A stretch of DNA of 7,919 nucleotides from Allopontixanthobacter sp041552775 (GTDB lineage: Bacteria > Pseudomonadota > Alphaproteobacteria > Sphingomonadales > Sphingomonadaceae): contig JBFEKH010000092.1 of the NCBI GenBank assembly GCA_041552775.1, positions 1 to 7,919 on the forward strand. Reading direction: 5' to 3'. This document shows, in pieces, positions 1 to 6,482 of the stretch. The translations under genes were made by a program, and so were the position numbers. Each line of letters opens with the position of its first letter. The stretch's first letter is position 1. The notes under the pieces were generated by a model that made no database searches, was not told the origin of the DNA, and was given only the letters and a program-made list of their open reading frames with translations.

Positions 1-570
1 GCGCTGCTGGGTGCCTACAGGATTACCGGGTGGGGTGGGTGGTCCGATTTTGTCATGATCATCACGCAGGCAGGCATTGTGGCCGGTTTCGTCGAGGAAT
101 TGCTGATCCGGGGCATCCTGTTCCGGTGGATAGAGCAATTCGGCGGTAGCTGGGCTGCACTGGTGATATCGTCGCTCACGTTCGGTTTCGGCCATGCGGT
201 AAACGATAATGCGACCATGTTCTCCTCCATTGCCATCGCGGTTGAAGCGGGAATCCTTCTGGGTGCAGCCTATATGCTGACGCGTTCGTTGTGGCTGGCG
301 ATAGGAATTCACGCCGGGTGGAATATCACGCAGGGCTTCATCTGGGATGTCCCCGTGTCGGGCCATCAGGTGGAGGGACTGGTCACTGCGGAACTGTCCG
401 GCCCCGTGCTGCTGTCAGGCGGCGCGTTCGGGCTCGAAGCATCGGTGATCGGACTTGTGATCGCAACTTCGGTAGGGCTGTGGCTCCTTCGGCTGGCAAT
501 CATCCGCGGCCATATCGTGCAGCCATTGTGGATACGGCGCAAGGCAGCGCGGCAAATCGCAAAAGCCTAA
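1..570 (+). CDS. CPBP family intramembrane metalloprotease (CAAX/Abi family), 3' part only
   Basis: The reading frame is open from the first base, so the true start lies left of the window; 189 residues are visible. The three CPBP signature elements appear in order: the glutamate pair with following arginine (VEELLIRG, E32/E33/R37 in visible numbering), the FxxxH element (F61 to H65 in FGFGHA), and HxxxN (H104 to N108 in HAGWN). These residues form the metal/catalytic site buried in the membrane. Several hydrophobic stretches between and after them fit membrane helices, and the C-terminus is a basic cytoplasmic tail (WIRRKAARQ). Family members include eukaryotic prenyl-protein CAAX proteases and bacterial proteins linked to bacteriocin self-immunity or membrane-protein processing. 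The substrate cannot be read from the sequence. The gene converges on the photolyase gene and their stop codons overlap. The family call is firm; the specific role is unknown. Confidence 0.9.
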   Translation, partial: ALLGAYRITGWGGWSDFVMIITQAGIVAGFVEELLIRGILFRWIEQFGGSWAALVISSLTFGFGHAVNDNATMFSSIAIAVEAGILLGAAYMLTRSLWLAIGIHAGWNITQGFIWDVPVSGHQVEGLVTAELSGPVLLSGGAFGLEASVIGLVIATSVGLWLLRLAIIRGHIVQPLWIRRKAARQIAKA

Positions 571-2135
571 TCCCGCGCCCAACCGGCTTTGGCTGGAATC
601 AGGGCGTCGAGGATTTTCTCTGCGCTATCCAGATATTCCGACCGCTTGGCTTCGTCCATCCGGTCCCAAGTTGCATAGACGCGCGATACGCGGTTGTTTT
701 TCGACAGCAGCGGCCGGTTGCGGTCCATGAAATGCCAATAGAGCGGTCCGAAGGGGCAGGCGCCTTCGCCGCTCTTCTTGGATGGTGAGTACACGCATTT
801 GCCGCAGTAATCGGACATCTTGTTGATGTAATTCCCGCTGGCGGCATAGGGCTTGGACGCCAGCCGCCCCTTGTCAGCCCACAACGCCATGCCCGCCACG
901 TTCGGCAGTTCGACCCATTCATAGGCATCGGCATAGACGGCCAGAAACCAGTCCTCGACTTCCTGCGGTTGGATGCCCGCGATCAGCGCGAAATTGCCCA
1001 GCACCATCAGCCGCTGGATGTGGTGGGCGTGGGCGTTTTCCCGGGTTGATCGGACGCAATCGGCCATGCAGCGCATGTCGGTTTCGCCGGTCCAGTAGAA
1101 CTCGGGCAGGGGCCGCGCCGCCTCCAGTCCGTTCGCCTCGCGAAGGCCCGGCATTTCCAGCCAGTACATCCCGCGGATATATTCGCGCCAGCCAATGATC
1201 TGGCGGATGAAGCCTTCCACCGCATTGATCGGGGCGCGGCCCGCCGCATATTCAGCCGCTGCCAATTCGCAGGTTTCGACCGGATCGAGCAGGCCCAGAT
1301 TGATCGAGGTGGACAGCAGCGAGTGATAGAGATCGTCCGACCCGTGGACCATGGCGTCCTGATAGGTGCCGAAATCGGGCAGGCGCTCCTTCAGAAAAGT
1401 ATCGCGCGCTTTCTCCGCCTCGTCGCGCGTTACCGGCCAGCCGAAATTCTCAAGGCTGCCGAAGTGATCGGAAAATCTGTCCGCAACCAGTTCCAGCACC
1501 TCGCACGTAATGGCGTCGGGTGCGAATTTCGGCGCGGGCGGCGGGTTCAGGTGCTTGTCCGGCCCGCCGCGATTGTCGTGGTCGTAGTTCCACTTGCCGC
1601 CCTCGGGCTCTCCACCGTCCATCAATATGCCGGTCTTGCGCCGCATATCGCGGTAGAAATACTCCATCTGCAGCGTCTTGCGCCCCTCCGCCCAGTCGCG
1701 AAAATCGGCGATTGAGGCGAGGAACCGGTCGTCCTGATGGATCGTAACTTCGCAGGCGAATTTGTCCGGCCATTCCTCGATTGCTTGTTGGACGCGCCAT
1801 TCGCCCGCCTCAACCACATGTATTGCGCGTGGGGCATGGTGCTCGACCGCACGGGCAACCTCGCCGGTGAAGCTGCCGGCATTTTCGCTATCGGTCAGCC
1901 GGGTGTAATCGACGCTCCACCCGGCATCTTCCAGCTCGGCAGCGAAATGGCGCATCGCGGAAAAGATCAGCGCGATCTTCTGCTGGTGATGTTTGACGTA
2001 GGTCGCCTCGTCCCACACCTCCATCATCAGGATGATCGTGTCGTCCTTCGTCCGCCCTCTCAAAGAGGCGAGGGTACGGGTCAGCTGGTCGCCCAAAATC
2101 GGGACTAGGATCGGGCCTGTGTCGGATGAGCTCAT
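567..2135 (-). CDS. Cryptochrome/photolyase family protein of the FeS-BCP type, probable (6-4) photolyase
   Basis: The 522-residue protein looks like the iron-sulfur bacterial cryptochromes and photolyases (Agrobacterium PhrB, Rhodobacter CryB), which use FAD, a lumazine antenna and a [4Fe-4S] cluster to repair UV (6-4) photoproducts. It starts with the family's N-terminal antenna domain (ILVPILGDQL, residues 9-18). The helical FAD domain fills the C-terminal two thirds (conserved stretch IIGWREYIRGMYW, 313-325). Candidate cluster ligands are C356, C444, C447 and C460. Their spacing (88, 3, 13) equals that of PhrB C350/C438/C441/C454 as I recall it, a constant offset of six. With the same offset, H371/H372 (AHHIQRLMVLGN), D260, Y430 and Y436 match the PhrB lesion-pocket residues. 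PhrB is about 507 residues, so this is full length. The start ATG lacks a clear Shine-Dalgarno sequence and lies 37 bases after the GST stop, so translation may depend on readthrough from upstream genes. A light-sensing cryptochrome role cannot be excluded. Confidence 0.93.
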   Translation of the reverse strand: MSSSDTGPILVPILGDQLTRTLASLRGRTKDDTIILMMEVWDEATYVKHHQQKIALIFSAMRHFAAELEDAGWSVDYTRLTDSENAGSFTGEVARAVEHHAPRAIHVVEAGEWRVQQAIEEWPDKFACEVTIHQDDRFLASIADFRDWAEGRKTLQMEYFYRDMRRKTGILMDGGEPEGGKWNYDHDNRGGPDKHLNPPPAPKFAPDAITCEVLELVADRFSDHFGSLENFGWPVTRDEAEKARDTFLKERLPDFGTYQDAMVHGSDDLYHSLLSTSINLGLLDPVETCELAAAEYAAGRAPINAVEGFIRQIIGWREYIRGMYWLEMPGLREANGLEAARPLPEFYWTGETDMRCMADCVRSTRENAHAHHIQRLMVLGNFALIAGIQPQEVEDWFLAVYADAYEWVELPNVAGMALWADKGRLASKPYAASGNYINKMSDYCGKCVYSPSKKSGEGACPFGPLYWHFMDRNRPLLSKNNRVSRVYATWDRMDEAKRSEYLDSAEKILDALIPAKAGWARD

Positions 2136-2172
2136 ACCGCTGTGATGGTCGGGCGTTCGATCGGTGCCGCGA

Positions 2173-2817
2173 TCAATCGAGCTTCGGCGTCAAGCCGGGT
2201 TCCGCCTTGGCCATCGCCGCCTGATAGGCTGGACGCGCGCCGATCCGCTTCAGATAGGCCTGTAGATTAGGCATCCCTTCGATGGATTTGTTGTTGAAGG
2301 CGCGGCTGGTGGTCAGCTGGAAACCCATCATGATGTCGGCGGTAGTCAGCTCGGACCCACCAAAATAATCAGCCTCGCCCAGACGCGCTTCGATCAACGC
2401 CCACGCCTTGTTGGTGCGGCCCGCCACGAAGGGCGGCATTTCCGTCCCACCGGCTTGCTGCGCGGCAATCGCCATCATCCCGTTAGTCATGAAGGTAGCG
2501 TTGGCGAAGTGGAACCAGAACAGATGGTCGGCGTAATCCGGATGGTCCGGGGCCGGGACCAGTTTCCCATCACCGTATTTCGCGATGATATATTCGACGA
2601 TCGCACCGCTTTCGCCCAGCACCAGACTGTTGCCGTCTTGGGCGTCCTGAATAACCGGCGCGATGCCCATGGGATGGAGCGCCTTATAATCGTCGGGTGC
2701 AAGGCGGTTGTCTTCCCGCCGGTTGTACAGTTTCAGATCGTAATCGAGACCCAGCTCCTCGCACAGCCAGACGATCCGCTCGGACTGGGAAATTCTCAGA
2801 TGGTGGACTGTCAGCAT
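2173..2817 (-). CDS. Glutathione S-transferase, GTT1-like
   Basis: This 214-residue protein has the usual soluble GST length and two-domain layout. The N-terminal thioredoxin-like domain (about 1-82) contains the candidate catalytic serine region (HLRISQSERIVWL, S10/S12), the cis-proline loop IAPVI (P54) and the glutathione-binding ES pair E69-S70. The helical C-terminal domain has the N-capping motif LTTADIMMGF (158-166) and the common ending with PNLQAYLKRIGARPAY (183-198). The run of N-terminal features (LAPDDYKALHPMG) resembles yeast Gtt1 and its bacterial relatives. Members conjugate glutathione to electrophiles or act as peroxidases; the substrate here is unknown. I chose the ATG at 2817 over one 33 bases upstream. 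It has a good ribosome-binding site at the right distance and gives the standard N-terminus, whereas the longer form adds 11 atypical residues and overlaps priA. It follows priA by 10 bases and is probably co-transcribed and translationally coupled. Confidence 0.92.
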   Translation of the reverse strand: MLTVHHLRISQSERIVWLCEELGLDYDLKLYNRREDNRLAPDDYKALHPMGIAPVIQDAQDGNSLVLGESGAIVEYIIAKYGDGKLVPAPDHPDYADHLFWFHFANATFMTNGMMAIAAQQAGGTEMPPFVAGRTNKAWALIEARLGEADYFGGSELTTADIMMGFQLTTSRAFNNKSIEGMPNLQAYLKRIGARPAYQAAMAKAEPGLTPKLD

Positions 2818-2822
2818 GGGTG

Positions 2823-2829
2823 TTTCCTC
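2823..2829 (-). promoter_or_regulatory. Shine-Dalgarno site of the GST gene, overlapping the priA stop codon
   Basis: On the minus strand the sequence reads TGAGGAAACACCCATG. The purine block GAGGAAA lies at 2829 down to 2823, and its GAGGA core ends seven bases before the ATG at 2817. The priA stop TGA (2830-2828) shares two bases with this block. The site decides the GST start and suggests that ribosomes finishing priA can re-initiate on GST. Confidence 0.75.
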
Positions 2830-4993
2830 AAACAAAACTATAGGGGTCAATGTCGATCGCTACACGAACGCCGCGCGGGAAGTCGAGGCTTCCTAACCAG
2901 TCGCGAATAATATCCTGGACTTGTGCAGAACGGCGGGCGTTGATCAGCAGGCGGTAGCGATACCTGCCGCGCAGCAGCGACATCGGGGCAGGGGCAGGGC
3001 CCAGGATCATCACATCGGGCAGGTTGGGACGCGTGCCGCCGATGGCGCGGGCGGCTTCCTTGGCCTCGGCCTCGTCTTCCGAAGACACGATGATTGCGGC
3101 CCATCGGCCAAACGGGGGCGCACCGGCATCGCGCCGCGCCTCGGTTTCGGCGGCGTAAAAGGCATCCCGGTCGCCCGCTGCCAGCGCGGCAATCACCGGA
3201 GCTTCTGGATGGCGGGTCTGGATCAGTACTTCGCCGGCTTTCGCGCCGCGGCCTGCGCGCCCAGCAACCTGCGCCATCTGCTGATAGGTCCGCTCCGCTG
3301 CGCGTAGATCGCCGCCTTCCAGCCCGAGATCGGCATCGACCACGCCCACCAGCGTCAGTTCGGGAAAGTGGAACCCTTTAGTGACCAATTGCGTGCCGAC
3401 AATTACGTCGATCATGCGCTCCTCCGCTTGCTTGACGAAGGCCGCAGCCTTTTCAGGCGAATTAAGCGTGTCGGAGGTGACCAGCGCCACCCGGGCGCCG
3501 GGCATGATTTCCGCCACCTCGTCCGCGATCCGTTCGACCCCAGGCCCGCAGGCAACCAGGCAATCGGGTTCGCCGCAATCGGGGCAGGTGGGCGGCGGCG
3601 TGGTTTCGTGGCCGCAGTGATGGCAGGACAGACGGTTCGACAGCCGGTGTTCGACCAGCCAGGCGCTGCAATTGGGGCATTGAAAGCGGAACCCACAATT
3701 GCGGCACAGGGTCAGCGGGGCATAGCCTCGGCGGTTGAGGAACAGCAGCGACTGCTCGCCGCGTTCCAGCCGCAATTTCAATTGCTCGACCAGACGCGGG
3801 GCCAGCCACCGGCCGCGCTCGGGCTTTTCCTCGGTCAGATTGATGATGTCGATCGCAGGCATGCTGGCACCGCCAAACCGGCTGGGCAGTTCGAGCCGTT
3901 CGTAAATCCCGCTTTCGGCCATTTGCAGGCTTTCGAGTGCCGGGGTTGCACTGGCGAGGATCACCGGAACTTTCTCAAAATGGCCGCGCATCACCGCCAC
4001 ATCGCGGGCGTTGTAACGCACGCCTTCGTCCTGCTTGAAGCTGACCTCGTGGGCCTCGTCCACCACTACCAGCCCGAGGCGGCTGTAAGGCAGGAACAGG
4101 GCTGAGCGGGCGCCCACGACCACCTTGGCTTCGCCGCTGGCAATCGCGCGCCACGCGCGGCGGCGCTCGGTCGATTTCAGGCTGGAATGCCACACCACCG
4201 GCGGGGTCCCGAAGCGGTCCTCGAACCGGCGCAGGAATGCCTCGGTCAGGGCGATTTCGGGCAGCAGGACCAGAACCTGCTTGCCCATCCGCAGCGCGGC
4301 GGCGAGCGGTTCGAAATAGGTTTCGGTCTTGCCGGATCCCGTTACCCCGTCGAGCAGGAAAGGCGCGAATTGTTCCGCTTCTACCGCTTCGATGAGCCGG
4401 TCGGCCACTTCCTGCTGGTCCGCGCTCAAAACAGGTTGCGCGAAATTCGGGTCCGGTTTGTCATAGGGCCGGTCGATATCGACCTCGACCGGTTCCAGCG
4501 TGCCCTGATTGACCAATCCGCGCAGCACCCCTTCGCTGACGCTGGCGAGTTCGGCCAATTCCCGGATTGTCGCCTGCTCGCCCTGCAAGGCGTCCAGCGC
4601 CACCGCGCGCTGAGGGGTCATGCGTTCCGGTTCGATACCGCTCAGGCGGTATTCCACCATCGTCGATGGCCCGCGCAAGGCCCCGCCGGACGCCAGCACC
4701 ATGCGCGCGACCGACGCGATCCGGGCGCAGTAATAGTCAGCCGTCCATTCGATCAACCGGCGCAGTTCGGCGCGCAGCGGCGGGACCGGCAGCACCTCTA
4801 TCAGGGCGCGCAATTTGTGATCGGGCACGGAATCTGACGGCAGGCGGTCTTCTTCCCACACGATCCCGACGATCTGGCGTGGACCCAGCGGCGCGACCAC
4901 GACCGAGCCGGGCTCGACTTTCATGCCGTCGGGCACTTTGTAATCCAGCGGCCCGAGCGCGGCGTTGAATATGAGGAGTCTGGCGCGGTTCAT
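2828..4993 (-). CDS. priA: Primosomal protein N' (replication restart helicase PriA)
   Basis: PriA is the 3'-to-5' DNA helicase that recognises abandoned replication forks and recruits the primosome to reload the replicative helicase. The 721 residues are close to the 732 of E. coli PriA. The N-terminal DNA-binding domain opens with LGPLDYKVPDGM (13-24) and APLGPRQIVGIVW (34-46). Helicase motifs follow in order: Walker A GVTGSGKT (216-223), LLPEIALT (243-250), VVGARSALF (292-300), the DEAH box (312-315), SATPALESL (348-356), GTQLVTKGFHFP (533-544) and QVAGRAGR (575-582). The PriA-specific zinc-binding insert has all eight cysteines in four CxxC pairs: C430/433, C439/442, C457/460 and C470/473. 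The C-terminus ends in the family-typical DIDPYSFV. The protein therefore appears intact. It is divergent from the DUF4197-like gene and appears to lead a priA-GST-photolyase unit. The ATG start fits the usual PriA N-terminus, although no strong Shine-Dalgarno precedes it. Confidence 0.98.
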   Translation of the reverse strand: MNRARLLIFNAALGPLDYKVPDGMKVEPGSVVVAPLGPRQIVGIVWEEDRLPSDSVPDHKLRALIEVLPVPPLRAELRRLIEWTADYYCARIASVARMVLASGGALRGPSTMVEYRLSGIEPERMTPQRAVALDALQGEQATIRELAELASVSEGVLRGLVNQGTLEPVEVDIDRPYDKPDPNFAQPVLSADQQEVADRLIEAVEAEQFAPFLLDGVTGSGKTETYFEPLAAALRMGKQVLVLLPEIALTEAFLRRFEDRFGTPPVVWHSSLKSTERRRAWRAIASGEAKVVVGARSALFLPYSRLGLVVVDEAHEVSFKQDEGVRYNARDVAVMRGHFEKVPVILASATPALESLQMAESGIYERLELPSRFGGASMPAIDIINLTEEKPERGRWLAPRLVEQLKLRLERGEQSLLFLNRRGYAPLTLCRNCGFRFQCPNCSAWLVEHRLSNRLSCHHCGHETTPPPTCPDCGEPDCLVACGPGVERIADEVAEIMPGARVALVTSDTLNSPEKAAAFVKQAEERMIDVIVGTQLVTKGFHFPELTLVGVVDADLGLEGGDLRAAERTYQQMAQVAGRAGRGAKAGEVLIQTRHPEAPVIAALAAGDRDAFYAAETEARRDAGAPPFGRWAAIIVSSEDEAEAKEAARAIGGTRPNLPDVMILGPAPAPMSLLRGRYRYRLLINARRSAQVQDIIRDWLGSLDFPRGVRVAIDIDPYSFV

Positions 4994-4996
4994 AAT
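4991..4996 (+). promoter_or_regulatory. Possible -10 element for the DUF4197-like gene
   Basis: CATAAT matches TATAAT at five of six positions and lies 54 bases before the downstream ATG, overlapping the priA start codon on the other strand. The only upstream TTG-like hexamer, TTGAAT (4965-4970), is 20 bases away, which is longer than the usual 16-18. This may be chance. Confidence 0.18.
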
Positions 4997-5005
4997 GCTG
5001 TGGTC

Positions 5006-5035
5006 ATATGGGCGCTGCTCTAGTGAACCGGCAAG
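5006..5035 (-). promoter_or_regulatory. Possible promoter for the priA-GST-photolyase unit
   Basis: In the 57-base divergent gap the minus strand has CTTGCC (5035-5030), 18 bases, then CCATAT (5011-5006). These resemble the alphaproteobacterial housekeeping pattern CTTGAC/CTATAT with one mismatch each. Transcription would start near 4999, leaving a leader of about five bases before the priA ATG, which would suit the lack of a visible ribosome-binding site. This is a pattern match by eye in a short region, so confidence is low. Confidence 0.27.
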
Positions 5036-5050
5036 GTGAGGTTTCCTTAA

Positions 5051-5737
5051 ATGAACGAATTAATTAACGTAACGACTGGACGGCGCGCATTTATGGTCGG
5101 GCTTTCCGCCACCACGCTGCTGGCATTGCCCGGTTGCGCGACCGTGCCGGGGTTCGGCTTTACCGATGCAATCCGGCGGCTGCTGACGCTGTCGAGCGAA
5201 CGCGCCTTTGCCCGCTTGACCGCAGACGGCGGCTTCTGGGACCAGCAGGTGGCCGAGATCGGTCTGGCGAATTTGCTGGGGACACGCGGCGATGTGCTGT
5301 CCTCCATCCTCACGTCAGGTCTGTTCAAATCTCGGCTGAATGATGCCTTTGCGGATGTCGCGATCGAAGGTGCATATCGCGCCGCGCCGGTTGTGGCCGA
5401 TGCGGTCCGCGTGATCGGGATCGAAAATGCCGTGGCGCTGGTGCGCGGCGGCCCCACCGCGGCGACCGGTTTCCTGCGCAATGAACTCAGCGGACAATTG
5501 ATCGAGATTATGGTCCCGGAAATCGGTGATGCATTGCGCGTGGCGCGCGATCCGCTGGTGGGCCAGGCATTGTCGGCATTGACCGGAGTAAATGTCGGCC
5601 AGGTGGCGAACAGTTTCGGCAACCGCGTGAACGATGTGATCTGGACCGAGATCGGCCGCGAGGAAGCGCTCATTCGTGAGAATCCGCGCAGCACGAACGA
5701 TCCGATGATTATCGGGGTATTCGGTACCGGACTCTAG
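5051..5737 (+). CDS. Exported DUF4197-like protein, possible lipoprotein
   Basis: The 228-residue protein has an export signal: a twin arginine (TGRRAFM, R11/R12) followed by a hydrophobic stretch (MVGLSATTLLAL) and cysteine 29 in LALPGC. The RR-x-F pattern suggests Tat export. The cysteine suggests lipid attachment, but proline at -2 departs from the lipobox consensus. The mature part matches my memory of the DUF4197 family: an early helical segment with DGGFW (59-63), an AAE/AAP-like helix (VAIEGAYRAAPVVADAVR, 103-120), then GIENAVALVRGGPTAATGFLR (123-143). That last segment is the family's most recognisable part (DA..ilrGg.tAaT.yl). The biochemical function of DUF4197 proteins is not known to me. 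A good ribosome-binding site (AGGTGAGG, 5034-5041) lies nine bases before the ATG. It is divergent from priA, and the next gene in the same direction follows after 87 bases. The family call is moderately sure; export is likely. Confidence 0.78.
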   Translation: MNELINVTTGRRAFMVGLSATTLLALPGCATVPGFGFTDAIRRLLTLSSERAFARLTADGGFWDQQVAEIGLANLLGTRGDVLSSILTSGLFKSRLNDAFADVAIEGAYRAAPVVADAVRVIGIENAVALVRGGPTAATGFLRNELSGQLIEIMVPEIGDALRVARDPLVGQALSALTGVNVGQVANSFGNRVNDVIWTEIGREEALIRENPRSTNDPMIIGVFGTGL

Positions 5738-5824
5738 AAAAGCCGTCTCTGTGGGGGTGGTGAAGGGCGCCGGGTCCGCATATAGCGGTTCGCGAATCCA
5801 CATCGCCACCATCGGAGCCGCACA

Positions 5825-6478
5825 ATGAAATTCTTCGCCGACACTGCCGAGATTGACGACATCAAGGAACTGGCCGCGACCGGCCTGCTTGACGGGGTCA
5901 CCACCAATCCCAGCCTGATCGCAAAATCGGGCCGCGATTTCATGGAAGTGACGAGGGAAATCTGCGGCCTCACCAGCGGTCCGGTCAGCGCGGAGGTGGT
6001 CGCGCTGGACCATGAAACCATGATGAAAGAGGCCGAAGTCCTGCGCAGGATTGCGGACAATGTCTGCATCAAGGTGCCGCTGACGATTGACGGGCTGAAA
6101 ACTTGCAAGGCGCTGACCAGCGACGGTTCCATGGTCAATGTCACGCTGTGCTTTTCCGCCAATCAGGCGCTGCTGGCGGCCAAGGCCGGGGCAACCTTCG
6201 TTTCGCCATTCGTCGGGCGGCACGATGATAACGGGATGAACGGGATGGAGCTGATCCGCGATATCCGCACGATCTATGACAATTACCTGTTCGACACCGA
6301 AATCCTAGTCGCCAGCGTTCGCCATGCGACCCACGTATTGGAAAGCGCGCTGATCGGCGCCGATGTGATGACCGCACCGCCCAAGGTGATCATGGCGCTG
6401 GCCAACCACGTATTGACCGACAAGGGCATCGAAGGCTTCCTCGCCGATTGGGCAAAGACTGGCCAGAGCATCCTGTAA
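5825..6478 (+). CDS. tal: Small transaldolase family protein (TalC/FSA size class), probably a true transaldolase
   Basis: Transaldolase moves a dihydroxyacetone unit between sugar phosphates in the cytoplasmic non-oxidative pentose phosphate pathway. The 217 residues fit the small single-barrel subfamily that is often labelled fructose-6-phosphate aldolase. Visible motifs are MKFFADTAEI with D6, GVTTNPSLI with N28, the Schiff-base lysine K83 in CIKVPLT, NVTLCFSANQALLAAKAGA (105-123) and SPFVGRHDD (127-135). E57 (SAEVVAL) and F129 (SPFVGR) are the transaldolase-type residues. As I recall, E. coli FsaA has glutamine and tyrosine at these places, so aldolase activity is the less likely choice. 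The start is supported by CGGAG (5813-5817), seven bases before the ATG. I found no convincing promoter or terminator in the preceding 87-base gap. The stop is four bases from the cobT start, so the two are probably co-transcribed. Family certain; subfamily likely. Confidence 0.93.
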   Translation: MKFFADTAEIDDIKELAATGLLDGVTTNPSLIAKSGRDFMEVTREICGLTSGPVSAEVVALDHETMMKEAEVLRRIADNVCIKVPLTIDGLKTCKALTSDGSMVNVTLCFSANQALLAAKAGATFVSPFVGRHDDNGMNGMELIRDIRTIYDNYLFDTEILVASVRHATHVLESALIGADVMTAPPKVIMALANHVLTDKGIEGFLADWAKTGQSIL

Positions 6479-6482
6479 GAGA

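Noticed and set aside
2818..2850. Longer GST start at 2850
   Set aside because: It adds 11 residues not typical of GSTs, overlaps priA, and ignores the well-placed ribosome-binding site of the ATG at 2817.
3368..4105. A 245-codon plus-strand open frame inside priA
   Set aside because: It lies antisense to the conserved helicase and zinc-binding part of PriA; a typical high-GC shadow frame.
4471..4484. Perfect 14-base palindrome GGTCGATATCGACC
   Set aside because: It lies inside priA and follows from the codons for a Val-Asp-Ile-Asp stretch; no second copy or promoter nearby suggests an operator.
4990..5007. Five-codon minus-strand frame (ATG ACC ACA GCA TTA TGA) whose stop overlaps the priA ATG
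   Set aside because: It could be a coupling leader, but it has no ribosome-binding site, is short enough to occur by chance, and would be largely missing from a transcript made by the candidate promoter.
5315..6223. A 302-codon minus-strand open frame across the DUF4197-like and transaldolase genes
   Set aside because: It spans two real plus-strand genes and their gap, and its translation has no recognisable domain.
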